From Acidobacteriota bacterium (GTDB taxonomy: Bacteria > Acidobacteriota > Vicinamibacteria > Vicinamibacterales > UBA2999): 5,135 nucleotides of DNA. Position 1 is the stretch's first letter. Every line of letters begins with the position of its first letter. Under the pieces are notes generated by a model. The model saw only the letters and a list, made by a program, of their open reading frames with translations. It had not been told where the DNA came from and did not search any database. The position numbers were made by a program, and so were the translations under genes. Below, in pieces: positions 1-5,135 of this stretch. The stretch is taken from the NCBI GenBank assembly GCA_947465275.1, contig CANIAI010000204.1:1-5135 (forward strand). Direction: 5' to 3'.

Positions 1-141
1 GTCCTCATGGTCGAGCCGGCGTTCCTGCGACGCCGGCATCAGGGTTCCCCGCACCCGCATGGTGGGGAAGGAGCCCGCCTTCAGGTGAAGGTCAGAGGCT
101 CCGGCATCGACGGCAATCTTCAGCAGTTCGTTGACGTGCAT
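1..141 (-). CDS. pilT: PilT-type twitching motility ATPase, N-terminal fragment (continues past the left edge)
   Basis: Only the first 47 codons are in the window; the gene runs off at base 1. The fragment starts MHVNELLKIAVDAGASDLHL and continues with KAGSFPTMRVRGTL. This is the typical opening of PilT/PilU retraction ATPases: a short helix, then ASDLHL, an aromatic- or proline-containing turn, and an RxxG strand of the PAS-like N-terminal domain. PilT hexamers act at the cytoplasmic base of type IV pili and power retraction. The Walker and Asp/His boxes lie outside the window, so PilT cannot be separated from PilU or a related paralogue. PilB is less likely because its ASDIH motif lies far from the N-terminus. 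I chose the ATG at 141-139 because it begins exactly at the family's usual start. It has no clear ribosome binding site, and the frame is open upstream to a GTG at 213-211 that follows an AGGAGGAGG. A strong stem-loop (171-197) lies just upstream. Confidence 0.75.
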   Translation of the reverse strand, partial: MHVNELLKIAVDAGASDLHLKAGSFPTMRVRGTLMPASQERRLDHED

Positions 142-170
142 CCACGGGAGCGCCAAACCGGGCAGGCATG

Positions 171-197
171 CGCAGGCCAGCCCCACGCTGGCCTGCG
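171..197 (-). terminator. Perfect 11-bp stem-loop after ilvE, candidate terminator or attenuator
   Basis: On the minus strand CGCAGGCCAGC is followed by a 5-base loop GTGGG and the exact complement GCTGGCCTGCG. It begins about 50 bases after the ilvE stop and ends about 30 bases before the pilT ATG. The stem is very GC-rich. It is not followed by a run of T, only CGGTTTGG further on, so it is not a textbook intrinsic terminator. It could be a Rho-assisted stop, an mRNA-stabilising 3' end for ilvE, or a structure in the pilT leader. The structure is seen directly; its role is inferred. Confidence 0.45.
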
Positions 198-224
198 ATT
201 CGGCCGGCGACACGTCGCCAGCCG

Positions 225-233
225 CCTCCTCCT
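225..233 (-). promoter_or_regulatory. Shine-Dalgarno-like AGGAGGAGG upstream of an alternative pilT start
   Basis: The minus strand reads AGGAGGAGG here, 11 bases before an in-frame GTG at 213-211 that would add 24 residues to the PilT fragment. The spacing is slightly long but workable. The added residues (SPAESQASVGLACACLPG and so on) do not resemble the family N-terminus, and the stem-loop at 171-197 would fall inside the coding region. I therefore kept the ATG at 141. The motif may still recruit ribosomes, or may simply be chance in GC-rich DNA. Confidence 0.3.
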
Positions 234-248
234 GGGGGCTCCAGTGGG

Positions 249-1211
249 TTATCGGGCGTTCGGGGCGCCGGATGTAGCCGGCTCGCTGGACTTCACGGGC
301 CGCAGCCAGCCGTGGGTGTCGGCCGCCTCGCCCTTCACGATGTCGAAGAACCGCTGCTGGATGGCCTCGGTGATCGGGCCCCGGCGGCCACGGCCGACGG
401 TGATCTTGTCGACCGACCGGATCGGGGTGACCTCGACCGCGGTCCCCACGAAGAACACCTCGTCGGCAATGTAGAGCGTCTCGCGCGGGAGCGCCTGCTC
501 GCGCACTTCGAAGCCGAGGTCCCGGGCCACCGTCATGACCGAGTCACGCGTGATGCCCCAGAGCACCGAGCTGGCGATCGGCGGCGTGTAGATGATGCCG
601 TCGCGCACCACGAAGATGTTCTGGCCGCTGCCCTCGCTCAGGTTGCCGCTCGTATCGAGCGCGATCCCCTCCGCGTAGCCGTCGGCGATCGCCTCCATCT
701 TGATGAGCTGCGAGTTGGCGTAGTTCGCGACGCTCTTGGCCATCGCCGGCAGGGTGTTCGGCGCCATGCGGGCCCAGGTCGAGATCTTGACGTCGAGCCC
801 TTCCTCGATGGCTTCCTTGGTGAAGTAGGCCGGCCATTCCCAGAGCATGATCGCCACGTCCACCGGACAGGCCAGCGGGCTCACCCCGAGCGAGTCGTAG
901 CCGCGGTAGATCAGGGGGCGGATGTAGCAGGCGCGGAAGCCGTTGCGGTCGATCAGGTCGAGCACGGCGTCGTGCAGCGTCTGCTGATCGTACGGCGAGT
1001 CCATCCGGTAGATGCGGGCCGAGTCGATGAGGCGCCGGAGGTGCGCGTCGAGGCGGAAGACGGCCGGTCCCTTGACCGTGTCGTAGCAGCGGGCACCCTC
1101 GAAGACGCCGCTCCCGTAGTGCACGACGTGGGACGCGACGTGGATGCGGGCATCAGCCCAGTCCACCAGCTTGCCGTTCATCCAAATTGTACCGGTGCCC
1201 GGAAACGCCAT
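249..1211 (-). CDS. ilvE: Branched-chain amino acid aminotransferase (fold-type IV PLP enzyme)
   Basis: This 320-residue protein catalyses the reversible, PLP-dependent transfer of an amino group from glutamate to the 2-oxo acids of valine, leucine and isoleucine in the cytoplasm. The N-terminus (IWMNGKLVDW, then HVASHVVHYGSGVFEGARCY at about 24-43) is the IlvE signature. The PLP-binding lysine is K159 in NTLPAMAKSVANYANS. The cofactor-binding E193 lies in LSEGSGQNIF, R59 in the HLRRL phosphate-contact segment, and T257 in FFVGTAVEVTPI. The protein ends with the usual GWL motif at 301-303, followed by a polar tail of about 15 residues. Length is close to the roughly 310 residues of E. coli IlvE. 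The ATG at 1211 is supported by AAAGGAG seven bases upstream. It lies 33 bp after the kinase gene, probably cotranscribed, with no other ilv or leu gene in view. D-amino acid transaminase and aminodeoxychorismate lyase share the fold but fit the N-terminal motif worse. Confidence 0.95.
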   Translation of the reverse strand: MAFPGTGTIWMNGKLVDWADARIHVASHVVHYGSGVFEGARCYDTVKGPAVFRLDAHLRRLIDSARIYRMDSPYDQQTLHDAVLDLIDRNGFRACYIRPLIYRGYDSLGVSPLACPVDVAIMLWEWPAYFTKEAIEEGLDVKISTWARMAPNTLPAMAKSVANYANSQLIKMEAIADGYAEGIALDTSGNLSEGSGQNIFVVRDGIIYTPPIASSVLWGITRDSVMTVARDLGFEVREQALPRETLYIADEVFFVGTAVEVTPIRSVDKITVGRGRRGPITEAIQQRFFDIVKGEAADTHGWLRPVKSSEPATSGAPNAR

Positions 1212-1218
1212 GACGCAA

Positions 1219-1225
1219 CTCCTTT
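1219..1225 (-). promoter_or_regulatory. Ribosome binding site of ilvE
   Basis: The minus strand reads AAAGGAG, seven bases before the ilvE ATG. It lies in the 33-bp gap after the kinase stop, a relatively A-rich stretch in an otherwise GC-rich region. It fixes the ilvE start and indicates independent translation initiation. Confidence 0.8.
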
Positions 1226-1244
1226 GTTTCCAGTAGATCCTAAC

Positions 1245-2225
1245 CTACTGCGCCTCGTTGCAGAACGGGCAGCGGTCCGCACGGGCGTGGAGCGGCTTCC
1301 GGCAGTGCCAGCAGAAGCGTGCTGCGGGGGCCTCCCGGGCCTTCAGGCGCGACTGGATACCGGCGAGGCTCTCATCCGCGCCGCCCGGTGCTGTCGCCGG
1401 CCGGACGGAGGGCACCCGGCGGGGCGCGGCATCCCTGGCTGCCAGGATCGCCTGCATCAGCTCGTCAGCGCGCTGGAACCGGGCGTTCGGGTCTGGCGCC
1501 AGGGCATGCATCACGACGTCGTTGATCGCCTTCGGGATCCGCGCGTTCCGCACCCGTGGCGGTGTGACCAGCTCACCGCGGACGAGGCGCTCGAGGTCGG
1601 CGGGCGCCGGCGTGCGGTAGGGGAGTTCGCCGGTGAGCATCTCGTACATCGTGACGCCGACCGAGTAGATGTCGCTGGCGAACACCGCCTTCCCGTAGAA
1701 CTGCTCGGGCGCCATGTAGGGCGGGCTGCCGATGACCGTCGTGCCGTGCGCCGCGATTTCGAGGAAGCGTGACGTGCCGAAGTCGGTCACCTTCAGCAGG
1801 CCACCCTCGGCGACCAGCATGTTCCCGGGTCGGATGTCGCGGTGAAGGATGCCGGCTCGGTGCGCATGATCCACGGCGTTGCAGATCTGGCACGTGAAGT
1901 CGAGCGCGCGCGGCAGGTCGAGCGCCCCATCAGCCTGGACGATCTGCTCCAGCGTCCGTCCCTCGACGTACTCCATCACGATGAAGAACACGTCGTCGTG
2001 CCGTTCCGCCGTGAGCACGGTCACGATGTTCGGGTGACTCAGGGCGGCGAGCAGGCGCGGCTCCTTGAGGAGCTCACCGAAGTCGAGGTGCTGCTTGTGG
2101 GGGACCTTGAGGGCGACCTTCTTGTCGATCCAGGTGTCTTCGGCGAGGAACACGCTGCCGAACCCGCCGCTTCCGAGGGGTGAGAGGATGCGGTACTTCC
2201 CGATGGTCTGCCCGCGGAAGAACAT
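1245..2225 (-). CDS. Soluble Hanks-type Ser/Thr protein kinase with C-terminal zinc ribbon
   Basis: This 326-residue protein has a complete eukaryotic-like kinase domain at about 11-263. Visible are the glycine loop GSGGFGSV (18-25), the ATP-binding lysine K40 in VALKVP, a probable helix-C glutamate E55, the catalytic HRDIRPGN (128-135, base D130, metal-binding N135), DFG (148-150), the MAPE motif (171-174) and D185 in SDIYSVG. The usual lysine two residues after the catalytic Asp is arginine (R132). A polar, Pro/Ala-rich linker (about 264-300) leads to CWHC and CPFC (C305, C308, C319, C322), a four-cysteine zinc ribbon at the extreme C-terminus. There is no transmembrane segment and no PASTA or other sensor domain, so it should be cytosolic. 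It would phosphorylate Ser/Thr on unknown proteins; the ribbon may bind a partner or nucleic acid. The ATG at 2225 is the natural start, 10 residues before GKYRIL, though it lacks a clear ribosome binding site. It lies between rsmE and ilvE in the same orientation. Confidence 0.93.
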   Translation of the reverse strand: MFFRGQTIGKYRILSPLGSGGFGSVFLAEDTWIDKKVALKVPHKQHLDFGELLKEPRLLAALSHPNIVTVLTAERHDDVFFIVMEYVEGRTLEQIVQADGALDLPRALDFTCQICNAVDHAHRAGILHRDIRPGNMLVAEGGLLKVTDFGTSRFLEIAAHGTTVIGSPPYMAPEQFYGKAVFASDIYSVGVTMYEMLTGELPYRTPAPADLERLVRGELVTPPRVRNARIPKAINDVVMHALAPDPNARFQRADELMQAILAARDAAPRRVPSVRPATAPGGADESLAGIQSRLKAREAPAARFCWHCRKPLHARADRCPFCNEAQ

Positions 2226-2236
2226 GAAGTCGCGTG

Positions 2237-2242
2237 AGTATA
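2237..2242 (-). promoter_or_regulatory. Possible -10 element (TATACT) for the kinase gene
   Basis: The minus strand reads TATACT, a five-of-six match to the sigma-70 -10 consensus, in the 39-bp rsmE-kinase gap and 11 bases before the kinase ATG. The corresponding -35 region is GC-rich and does not match TTGACA. If used, transcription would begin only a few bases before the ATG, giving a nearly leaderless mRNA. That would agree with the absence of a Shine-Dalgarno sequence. This is a weak prediction from one hexamer. Confidence 0.3.
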
Positions 2243-2264
2243 GCTGCTTTGCGCAGGCGGCCCG

Positions 2265-3008
2265 CTAGATCTCGCCCCATCGCGTGAAGAGCGCCGCCAG
2301 TGCCACCGTCGGCGCCGTGTCGGCGCGCAGCGTGCGTCCGCCGAGGGAGATGGGGTGGGCGCCTGCGAGCAGCCGCGGGAGTTCCCGCGGCGACCATCCC
2401 CCCTCGGGACCGATGAGCAGCTGCGCGACGGCGGGGCACCTCGCGTCGAGCTCACCGATCGGATGGGCGGGCGTACCCGCGCCCGGCTCGACGCAGACGA
2501 ACCGGCTCGCCTGATCGGGCGTGGGGAGCGCGAGCCAGGCGTCGAGCGCCATCGGCGGACGCACCGGTGGCACCACGGCACGCCCGCACTGCTTCACCGA
2601 CGAGACGGCGACGCGCTCCCAGCGTGTGACGCGCGAGCCGCGCGCCAGCGCGTCCAGCGAGACCTCGGTTCGGTCGGTGACGACCGGCTGAATCTCGGCG
2701 GCGCCCATCATCACGCTGTCGCGGATCACGCCGTCCATGCCGTCGCCCTTCAGCACCGCCTGCACGAGCGTCACCCGCACCCGCGCCTCGGGCGCCGGGG
2801 AGCGTGCGTCACCCAGTGTCACGCGCACGACGCGCCGTCCGGCCTCGGTCACCACGGCGGTGAACTCGCGGCCGCGTCCGTCGAAGACGCGAATGCTGGC
2901 GCCCTCGCCGAGGCGGAGCACCCGCGTGAGGTGCTGGCCTTCGTCCTCCGGCAACTCGATCGTCGACCCGGGCGTGGTGGCATCCGGGGCATGGAAGCGG
3001 GCGTTCAC
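2265..3008 (-). CDS. rsmE: 16S rRNA (uracil-1498-N3)-methyltransferase, RsmE family
   Basis: This 247-residue protein matches the SPOUT enzyme that uses S-adenosylmethionine to methylate N3 of U1498 in helix 44 of 16S rRNA. The N-terminal PUA-like domain is seen in NARFHAP and QHLTRVLRLGEG (25-36) followed by VFDGRGREF. The SPOUT domain shows VTLVQAVLKGDGMDGVIRDS (79-98), QCGRAVVPPVRP (140-151), the knot motif LLIGPEGG (197-204) and LGGRTLRADTAP (222-233). Length is typical (about 245). Three usually acidic positions differ from E. coli RsmE: ELG is MMG (100-102), EQCGR is KQCGR, and LRTET is LRADT. Start choice: the GTG at 3008-3006 gives the family N-terminus NARFH and overlaps the peptidase stop as GTGA, implying translational coupling. 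The frame is open for another 167 codons upstream, but that stretch is antisense-like sequence inside the peptidase gene and does not resemble RsmE. It ends with TAG, 39 bp before the kinase. Confidence 0.9.
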   Translation of the reverse strand: MNARFHAPDATTPGSTIELPEDEGQHLTRVLRLGEGASIRVFDGRGREFTAVVTEAGRRVVRVTLGDARSPAPEARVRVTLVQAVLKGDGMDGVIRDSVMMGAAEIQPVVTDRTEVSLDALARGSRVTRWERVAVSSVKQCGRAVVPPVRPPMALDAWLALPTPDQASRFVCVEPGAGTPAHPIGELDARCPAVAQLLIGPEGGWSPRELPRLLAGAHPISLGGRTLRADTAPTVALAALFTRWGEI

Positions 3009-4390
3009 GGCTGGCGGGAACCGACAAGGGCCAGCAGCGGCTGCACGGCCTTCGGGACGGCGGCGGTGAGCACCTCGGCGCCGGTGGCCGTGACGAGCAC
3101 CGTGTCCTCGACGCGGATGTGGAGCTGTTCCTCCGGCAGATCGATCATCGGCTCGATGGCCAGCACCATCCCCGCTTCCAGCGGGGCGTTCCAGTCGCCG
3201 ACATCGTGCACCGCCATGCCGACGTAGTGACCGACGTAGGCGTATCGGGGGTCGAAGCCGTGCCGTTGATAGACCTGCTCGGCGCGCTCCTGCAGCACCT
3301 CGCGCGTGACGCCCGGGCGCATGGCCGCGATGAGCGCCTGCTGCGCCTCGAGGACGCAGGCGTACGCGCGCGCCTGGCGCTCGCTGAACCGTCCCGACAC
3401 CGGCCAGGTGCGCGTGATGTCGACGGTCAGGTAGTCGAGTGAGCCGGCGTAGTCCATGACGACGAGATCGCCCGCCGCGGTGCGTCGCCCGTTGTCGCGG
3501 TAGTGCCACTCGTTGCCGTTCGCCCCCGACCCGACGATCGCGGCATACGCCGGCCCCTGCGCGCCATGGCGCACCAGCCAGTACGTGGCTTCCGCTTCGA
3601 TTTCGTACTCGTACGCCCCGGGCGTCGACGCGCCGATCGCGCGCGCGATGGCCTCGGCGCTGATACGGCCGTTCCGGCGCAAGGTCTCGATCTCGCGCGC
3701 CGTCTTGATCAGCCGGAGCCGGTCGAGGCCAGGGGTCACATCACGAAGCTCGAAGTAGGGGAACTGCTCACGGAGCGCCGCGATACGGAACGTCTGCTCG
3801 GACGGATGCTGCGCGAACGGGTGGCTGCGCCGGCGCGCCTCGGCCATGGCCGTCTCCTCGCGGGAGCGATCGACGGTGTCGGGTTCGGACAGCCGCAGCC
3901 AGAGGCGGGTCGTGCCCGCGGCATGGCGCCGGGAGAGGAATTCGTGGAGCGATGAGAGCGGAAGGATGTCGGTGACGCCGTGCCGGCGCGTGCCGTCGGC
4001 CTCGTCGAGCCAGTTCGCGCCTTCGTAGCGCACCTGCACGGCGGATCGTCGCGGCAGGAAGATGCGGGTGTCCCCGGACGGGACGTCGATGACGGCGACG
4101 CCGTCCAGATCCTCGGAGCCGGTCAGGTAGTAGAAGTCGTTGTCCTGGCGGAAGCGGCTGCCGGTCGCATCAGCCGTCGCACCGAACAGCACGATCATCC
4201 CGTCGTCCCCGGCCCGGCCGAGGCCGGCCGCGAGCCGCTGCCGGCGCGCGCCGAACTCCTCGGGGGGGTACCCGCCGCGCTGGGCGAGCGGCGCCGCGGT
4301 GGCGAGGAGCAGCAGGGTGGCCAGGACCGCGGCCACGCGCGGGACCAGCCGCGAGATGGTCAGCGCGGCTGGAGTGTGGCGCAGATCCAT
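3005..4390 (-). CDS. Predicted exported Xaa-Pro aminopeptidase (M24B, aminopeptidase P family)
   Basis: This 461-residue dinuclear metallopeptidase should remove N-terminal residues preceding proline. Residues 1-36 form a Sec-type signal peptide: basic HTPAALTISRLVPR, a hydrophobic core VAAVLATLLLLATAA, and a likely cleavage near PLA-Q (36/37). An AMP_N-type domain follows (about 43-200, with SRFRQDNDFYYLTG at 78-91). The C-terminal pita-bread domain (about 222-450) keeps all five metal ligands: D313 (VVMDYAG), D324 (TVDITRT), H388 (GHYVG), E413 (AIEPMI) and E428 (RVEDTVL). H296 and H395 sit at the spacing of catalytic histidines in E. coli PepP. E. coli PepP is cytoplasmic, so this one should act in the periplasm or outside, probably on peptide nutrients or protein turnover. 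The ATG at 4390 is preferred because AGGAGG lies four bases upstream; a GTG at 4423 would put eleven extra basic residues before the signal peptide. It overlaps prmA by 31 bp and rsmE by 4 bp, so all three are likely one operon. Confidence 0.93.
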   Translation of the reverse strand: MDLRHTPAALTISRLVPRVAAVLATLLLLATAAPLAQRGGYPPEEFGARRQRLAAGLGRAGDDGMIVLFGATADATGSRFRQDNDFYYLTGSEDLDGVAVIDVPSGDTRIFLPRRSAVQVRYEGANWLDEADGTRRHGVTDILPLSSLHEFLSRRHAAGTTRLWLRLSEPDTVDRSREETAMAEARRRSHPFAQHPSEQTFRIAALREQFPYFELRDVTPGLDRLRLIKTAREIETLRRNGRISAEAIARAIGASTPGAYEYEIEAEATYWLVRHGAQGPAYAAIVGSGANGNEWHYRDNGRRTAAGDLVVMDYAGSLDYLTVDITRTWPVSGRFSERQARAYACVLEAQQALIAAMRPGVTREVLQERAEQVYQRHGFDPRYAYVGHYVGMAVHDVGDWNAPLEAGMVLAIEPMIDLPEEQLHIRVEDTVLVTATGAEVLTAAVPKAVQPLLALVGSRQP

Positions 4391-5135
4391 TCGTCCTCCT
4401 GCGCGCGGGCCATGACGTCGCACGGGGCGAACGCCCTGAGCACGTCCTCCGCTTCGACCTCCATGAGTCCGCTCAGGATCAGCCGCCCGCCGGGGCGGAC
4501 GAGCGCCTTCAGCCCCTCCGCGACCGCAATCAACAGTCCACCCGTCAGGTTGGCCGTGACCACGTCGAAGGGGGTCTCCTGCAGCGTGCGGAGGTCCTGC
4601 ACCGTGACCGACACCGACGCATCGGGATTGAACTCGAGGTTCTCGCGGGCGGCCGCCACGGCGTCGGGATCGTCATCGAGGCCGAACACCTCGCGCGCGC
4701 CAAGCAGGCTGGCCGCGATCGCCAGCACGCCGGACCCGGTGCCGACGTCGATCACCCGTGCCCCGTCGAGCGGCACCTGCTGCAGGGCGGCGAGGCAGAG
4801 GCGGGTGGTGGCGTGATGGCCGGTGCCGAAGCCCATCGACGGCAGGATGACGATGACGCGCGCCCCCTCGTGGACCTGACCGGCGGTCAGCCCCGGGGGG
4901 ATGTCCCACGGCGGCGCGATCAGCAGCGCACCGACCCGCACGGCCCGCAGGCTCGCCTGCGACCGTGCCGCCCAGTCGCCATCGTCGAGCTCGAACGATT
5001 CGACGGCCACCTCGGGACACGCGCGGCCGAGCTCGGCGAGCGCCTGCGTGCGCGACTGGTCGTCGGCGAAGCAGACCTGCCACTCGTCGTCGGACCGCTC
5101 CTCGATCGCTGCCACCTCGCAGTCGGCGAGCGCCA
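4360..5135 (-). CDS. prmA: Ribosomal protein L11 methyltransferase, 5' end outside the window
   Basis: The visible 257 codons are the C-terminal part of a class I SAM-dependent methyltransferase of the PrmA family, which trimethylates lysines and the N-terminus of ribosomal protein L11. The frame is open to the right edge: the codons before the GTG at 5115 read ALADCE and fit the family's N-terminal domain. About 30 residues are therefore probably missing, compared with a usual length near 290, and that GTG is unlikely to be the start. Markers (numbered from the first visible codon) are GDWAARSQASLRAV with LLIAPPW (52-76), PSMGFGTGHHATTRLCL (98-114), SAM motif I VIDVGTGSGVLAIAA (127-141), acidic DDDP (153-156), the ANLTGG catalytic-loop equivalent (194-199), and GGRLILSGLM. 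PGMAFGTG is the commoner form of the second motif, so this is a somewhat divergent member. The stop TGA (4362-4360) lies inside the aminopeptidase gene; rsmE, a common prmA neighbour, follows after it. Confidence 0.87.
   Translation of the reverse strand, partial: ALADCEVAAIEERSDDEWQVCFADDQSRTQALAELGRACPEVAVESFELDDGDWAARSQASLRAVRVGALLIAPPWDIPPGLTAGQVHEGARVIVILPSMGFGTGHHATTRLCLAALQQVPLDGARVIDVGTGSGVLAIAASLLGAREVFGLDDDPDAVAAARENLEFNPDASVSVTVQDLRTLQETPFDVVTANLTGGLLIAVAEGLKALVRPGGRLILSGLMEVEAEDVLRAFAPCDVMARAQEDEWICATLQPR
4395..4400 (-). promoter_or_regulatory. Ribosome binding site of the aminopeptidase gene, inside prmA
   Basis: The minus strand reads AGGAGG, then ACGA and the ATG at 4390. It is embedded in the last codons of the prmA-like gene. 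The perfect core decides for the ATG over the GTG at 4423. The four-base spacer is on the short side. Confidence 0.75.

Noticed and set aside
206..219. Short inverted repeat GGCGAC-AC-GTCGCC
   Set aside because: Six-base arms with a two-base loop are too short to be convincing in DNA this GC-rich; it may be chance.
7..474. 155-codon open frame on the plus strand
   Set aside because: It runs opposite the ilvE end and the PilT fragment; the minus-strand ASDLHL motif explains the left part better.
168..1772. 534-codon open frame on the plus strand
   Set aside because: It lies antisense to ilvE and the kinase gene, both with full family motifs. The translation is Arg/Asp/Val-rich, has no recognisable domain, and is typical of antisense frames in GC-rich DNA.
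2355..3227. 290-codon open frame on the plus strand
   Set aside because: Antisense to rsmE and the end of the aminopeptidase gene; low-complexity Arg/His/Ala-rich translation with no motif.
3009..3509. Upstream extension of the rsmE frame by 167 codons
   Set aside because: The extension overlaps the catalytic part of the aminopeptidase gene, is Arg/Gly/His-rich and matches nothing in RsmE. The GTG at 3008 gives the family N-terminus.
4391..4423. Alternative GTG start of the aminopeptidase at 4423
   Set aside because: It would add eleven basic residues before a good signal peptide, whereas the ATG at 4390 has AGGAGG directly upstream.
3980..4816. 278-codon open frame on the plus strand
   Set aside because: Antisense to the aminopeptidase and prmA-like genes; its second half is Ser/Arg/Ala-rich with no domain.
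1..5135. tRNA, rRNA, CRISPR array, insertion sequence or defence system
   Set aside because: No repeats, transposase, RNA gene signatures or effector-like genes were seen; the strand is almost fully occupied by housekeeping-type genes.

Overview
The window is GC-rich and almost fully coding, with every supported gene on the minus strand. Read in transcription order (high to low coordinates) it holds: the 3' part of an L11 methyltransferase gene (prmA-like), a signal-peptide-bearing aminopeptidase P (M24 family), a 16S rRNA m3U1498 methyltransferase (rsmE-like), a soluble Hanks-type Ser/Thr kinase with a C-terminal zinc ribbon, a branched-chain amino acid aminotransferase (ilvE), and the first 47 codons of a PilT-type twitching ATPase running off the left edge. 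The GC content, the Hanks-type kinase and the secreted Ala/Arg-rich peptidase fit a Gram-negative soil-type bacterium. Acidobacteriota (Vicinamibacteria-like) is my best guess, but it is an impression from protein style and no marker gene proves it.

Layout: prmA and the peptidase gene overlap by 31 bp (4360-4390). The peptidase gene and rsmE overlap by 4 bp (GTGA, 3005-3008). These three therefore look like one translationally coupled unit. A 39-bp gap separates rsmE from the kinase gene and holds a TATACT element that could be a -10 box. A 33-bp gap with a good ribosome binding site separates the kinase gene from ilvE. Between ilvE and pilT lie about 107 bp containing a perfect 11-bp stem-loop, probably a terminator or attenuator.

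Functions: prmA and rsmE are ribosome-modification genes that are commonly neighbours; here a predicted exported peptidase sits between them. The kinase, ilvE and pilT are not an obvious pathway. The kinase may have its own promoter and might act on pilus or metabolic targets, but nothing in the sequence proves that.

No mobile element, CRISPR array, tRNA, rRNA or clear foreign island is visible. This is mostly an ordinary housekeeping region. The points worth a second look are the unusual RsmE residues, the kinase architecture, three successive genes in one reading frame separated only by amber codons, the peptidase inserted between prmA and rsmE, and the ambiguous start of pilT behind a stem-loop.
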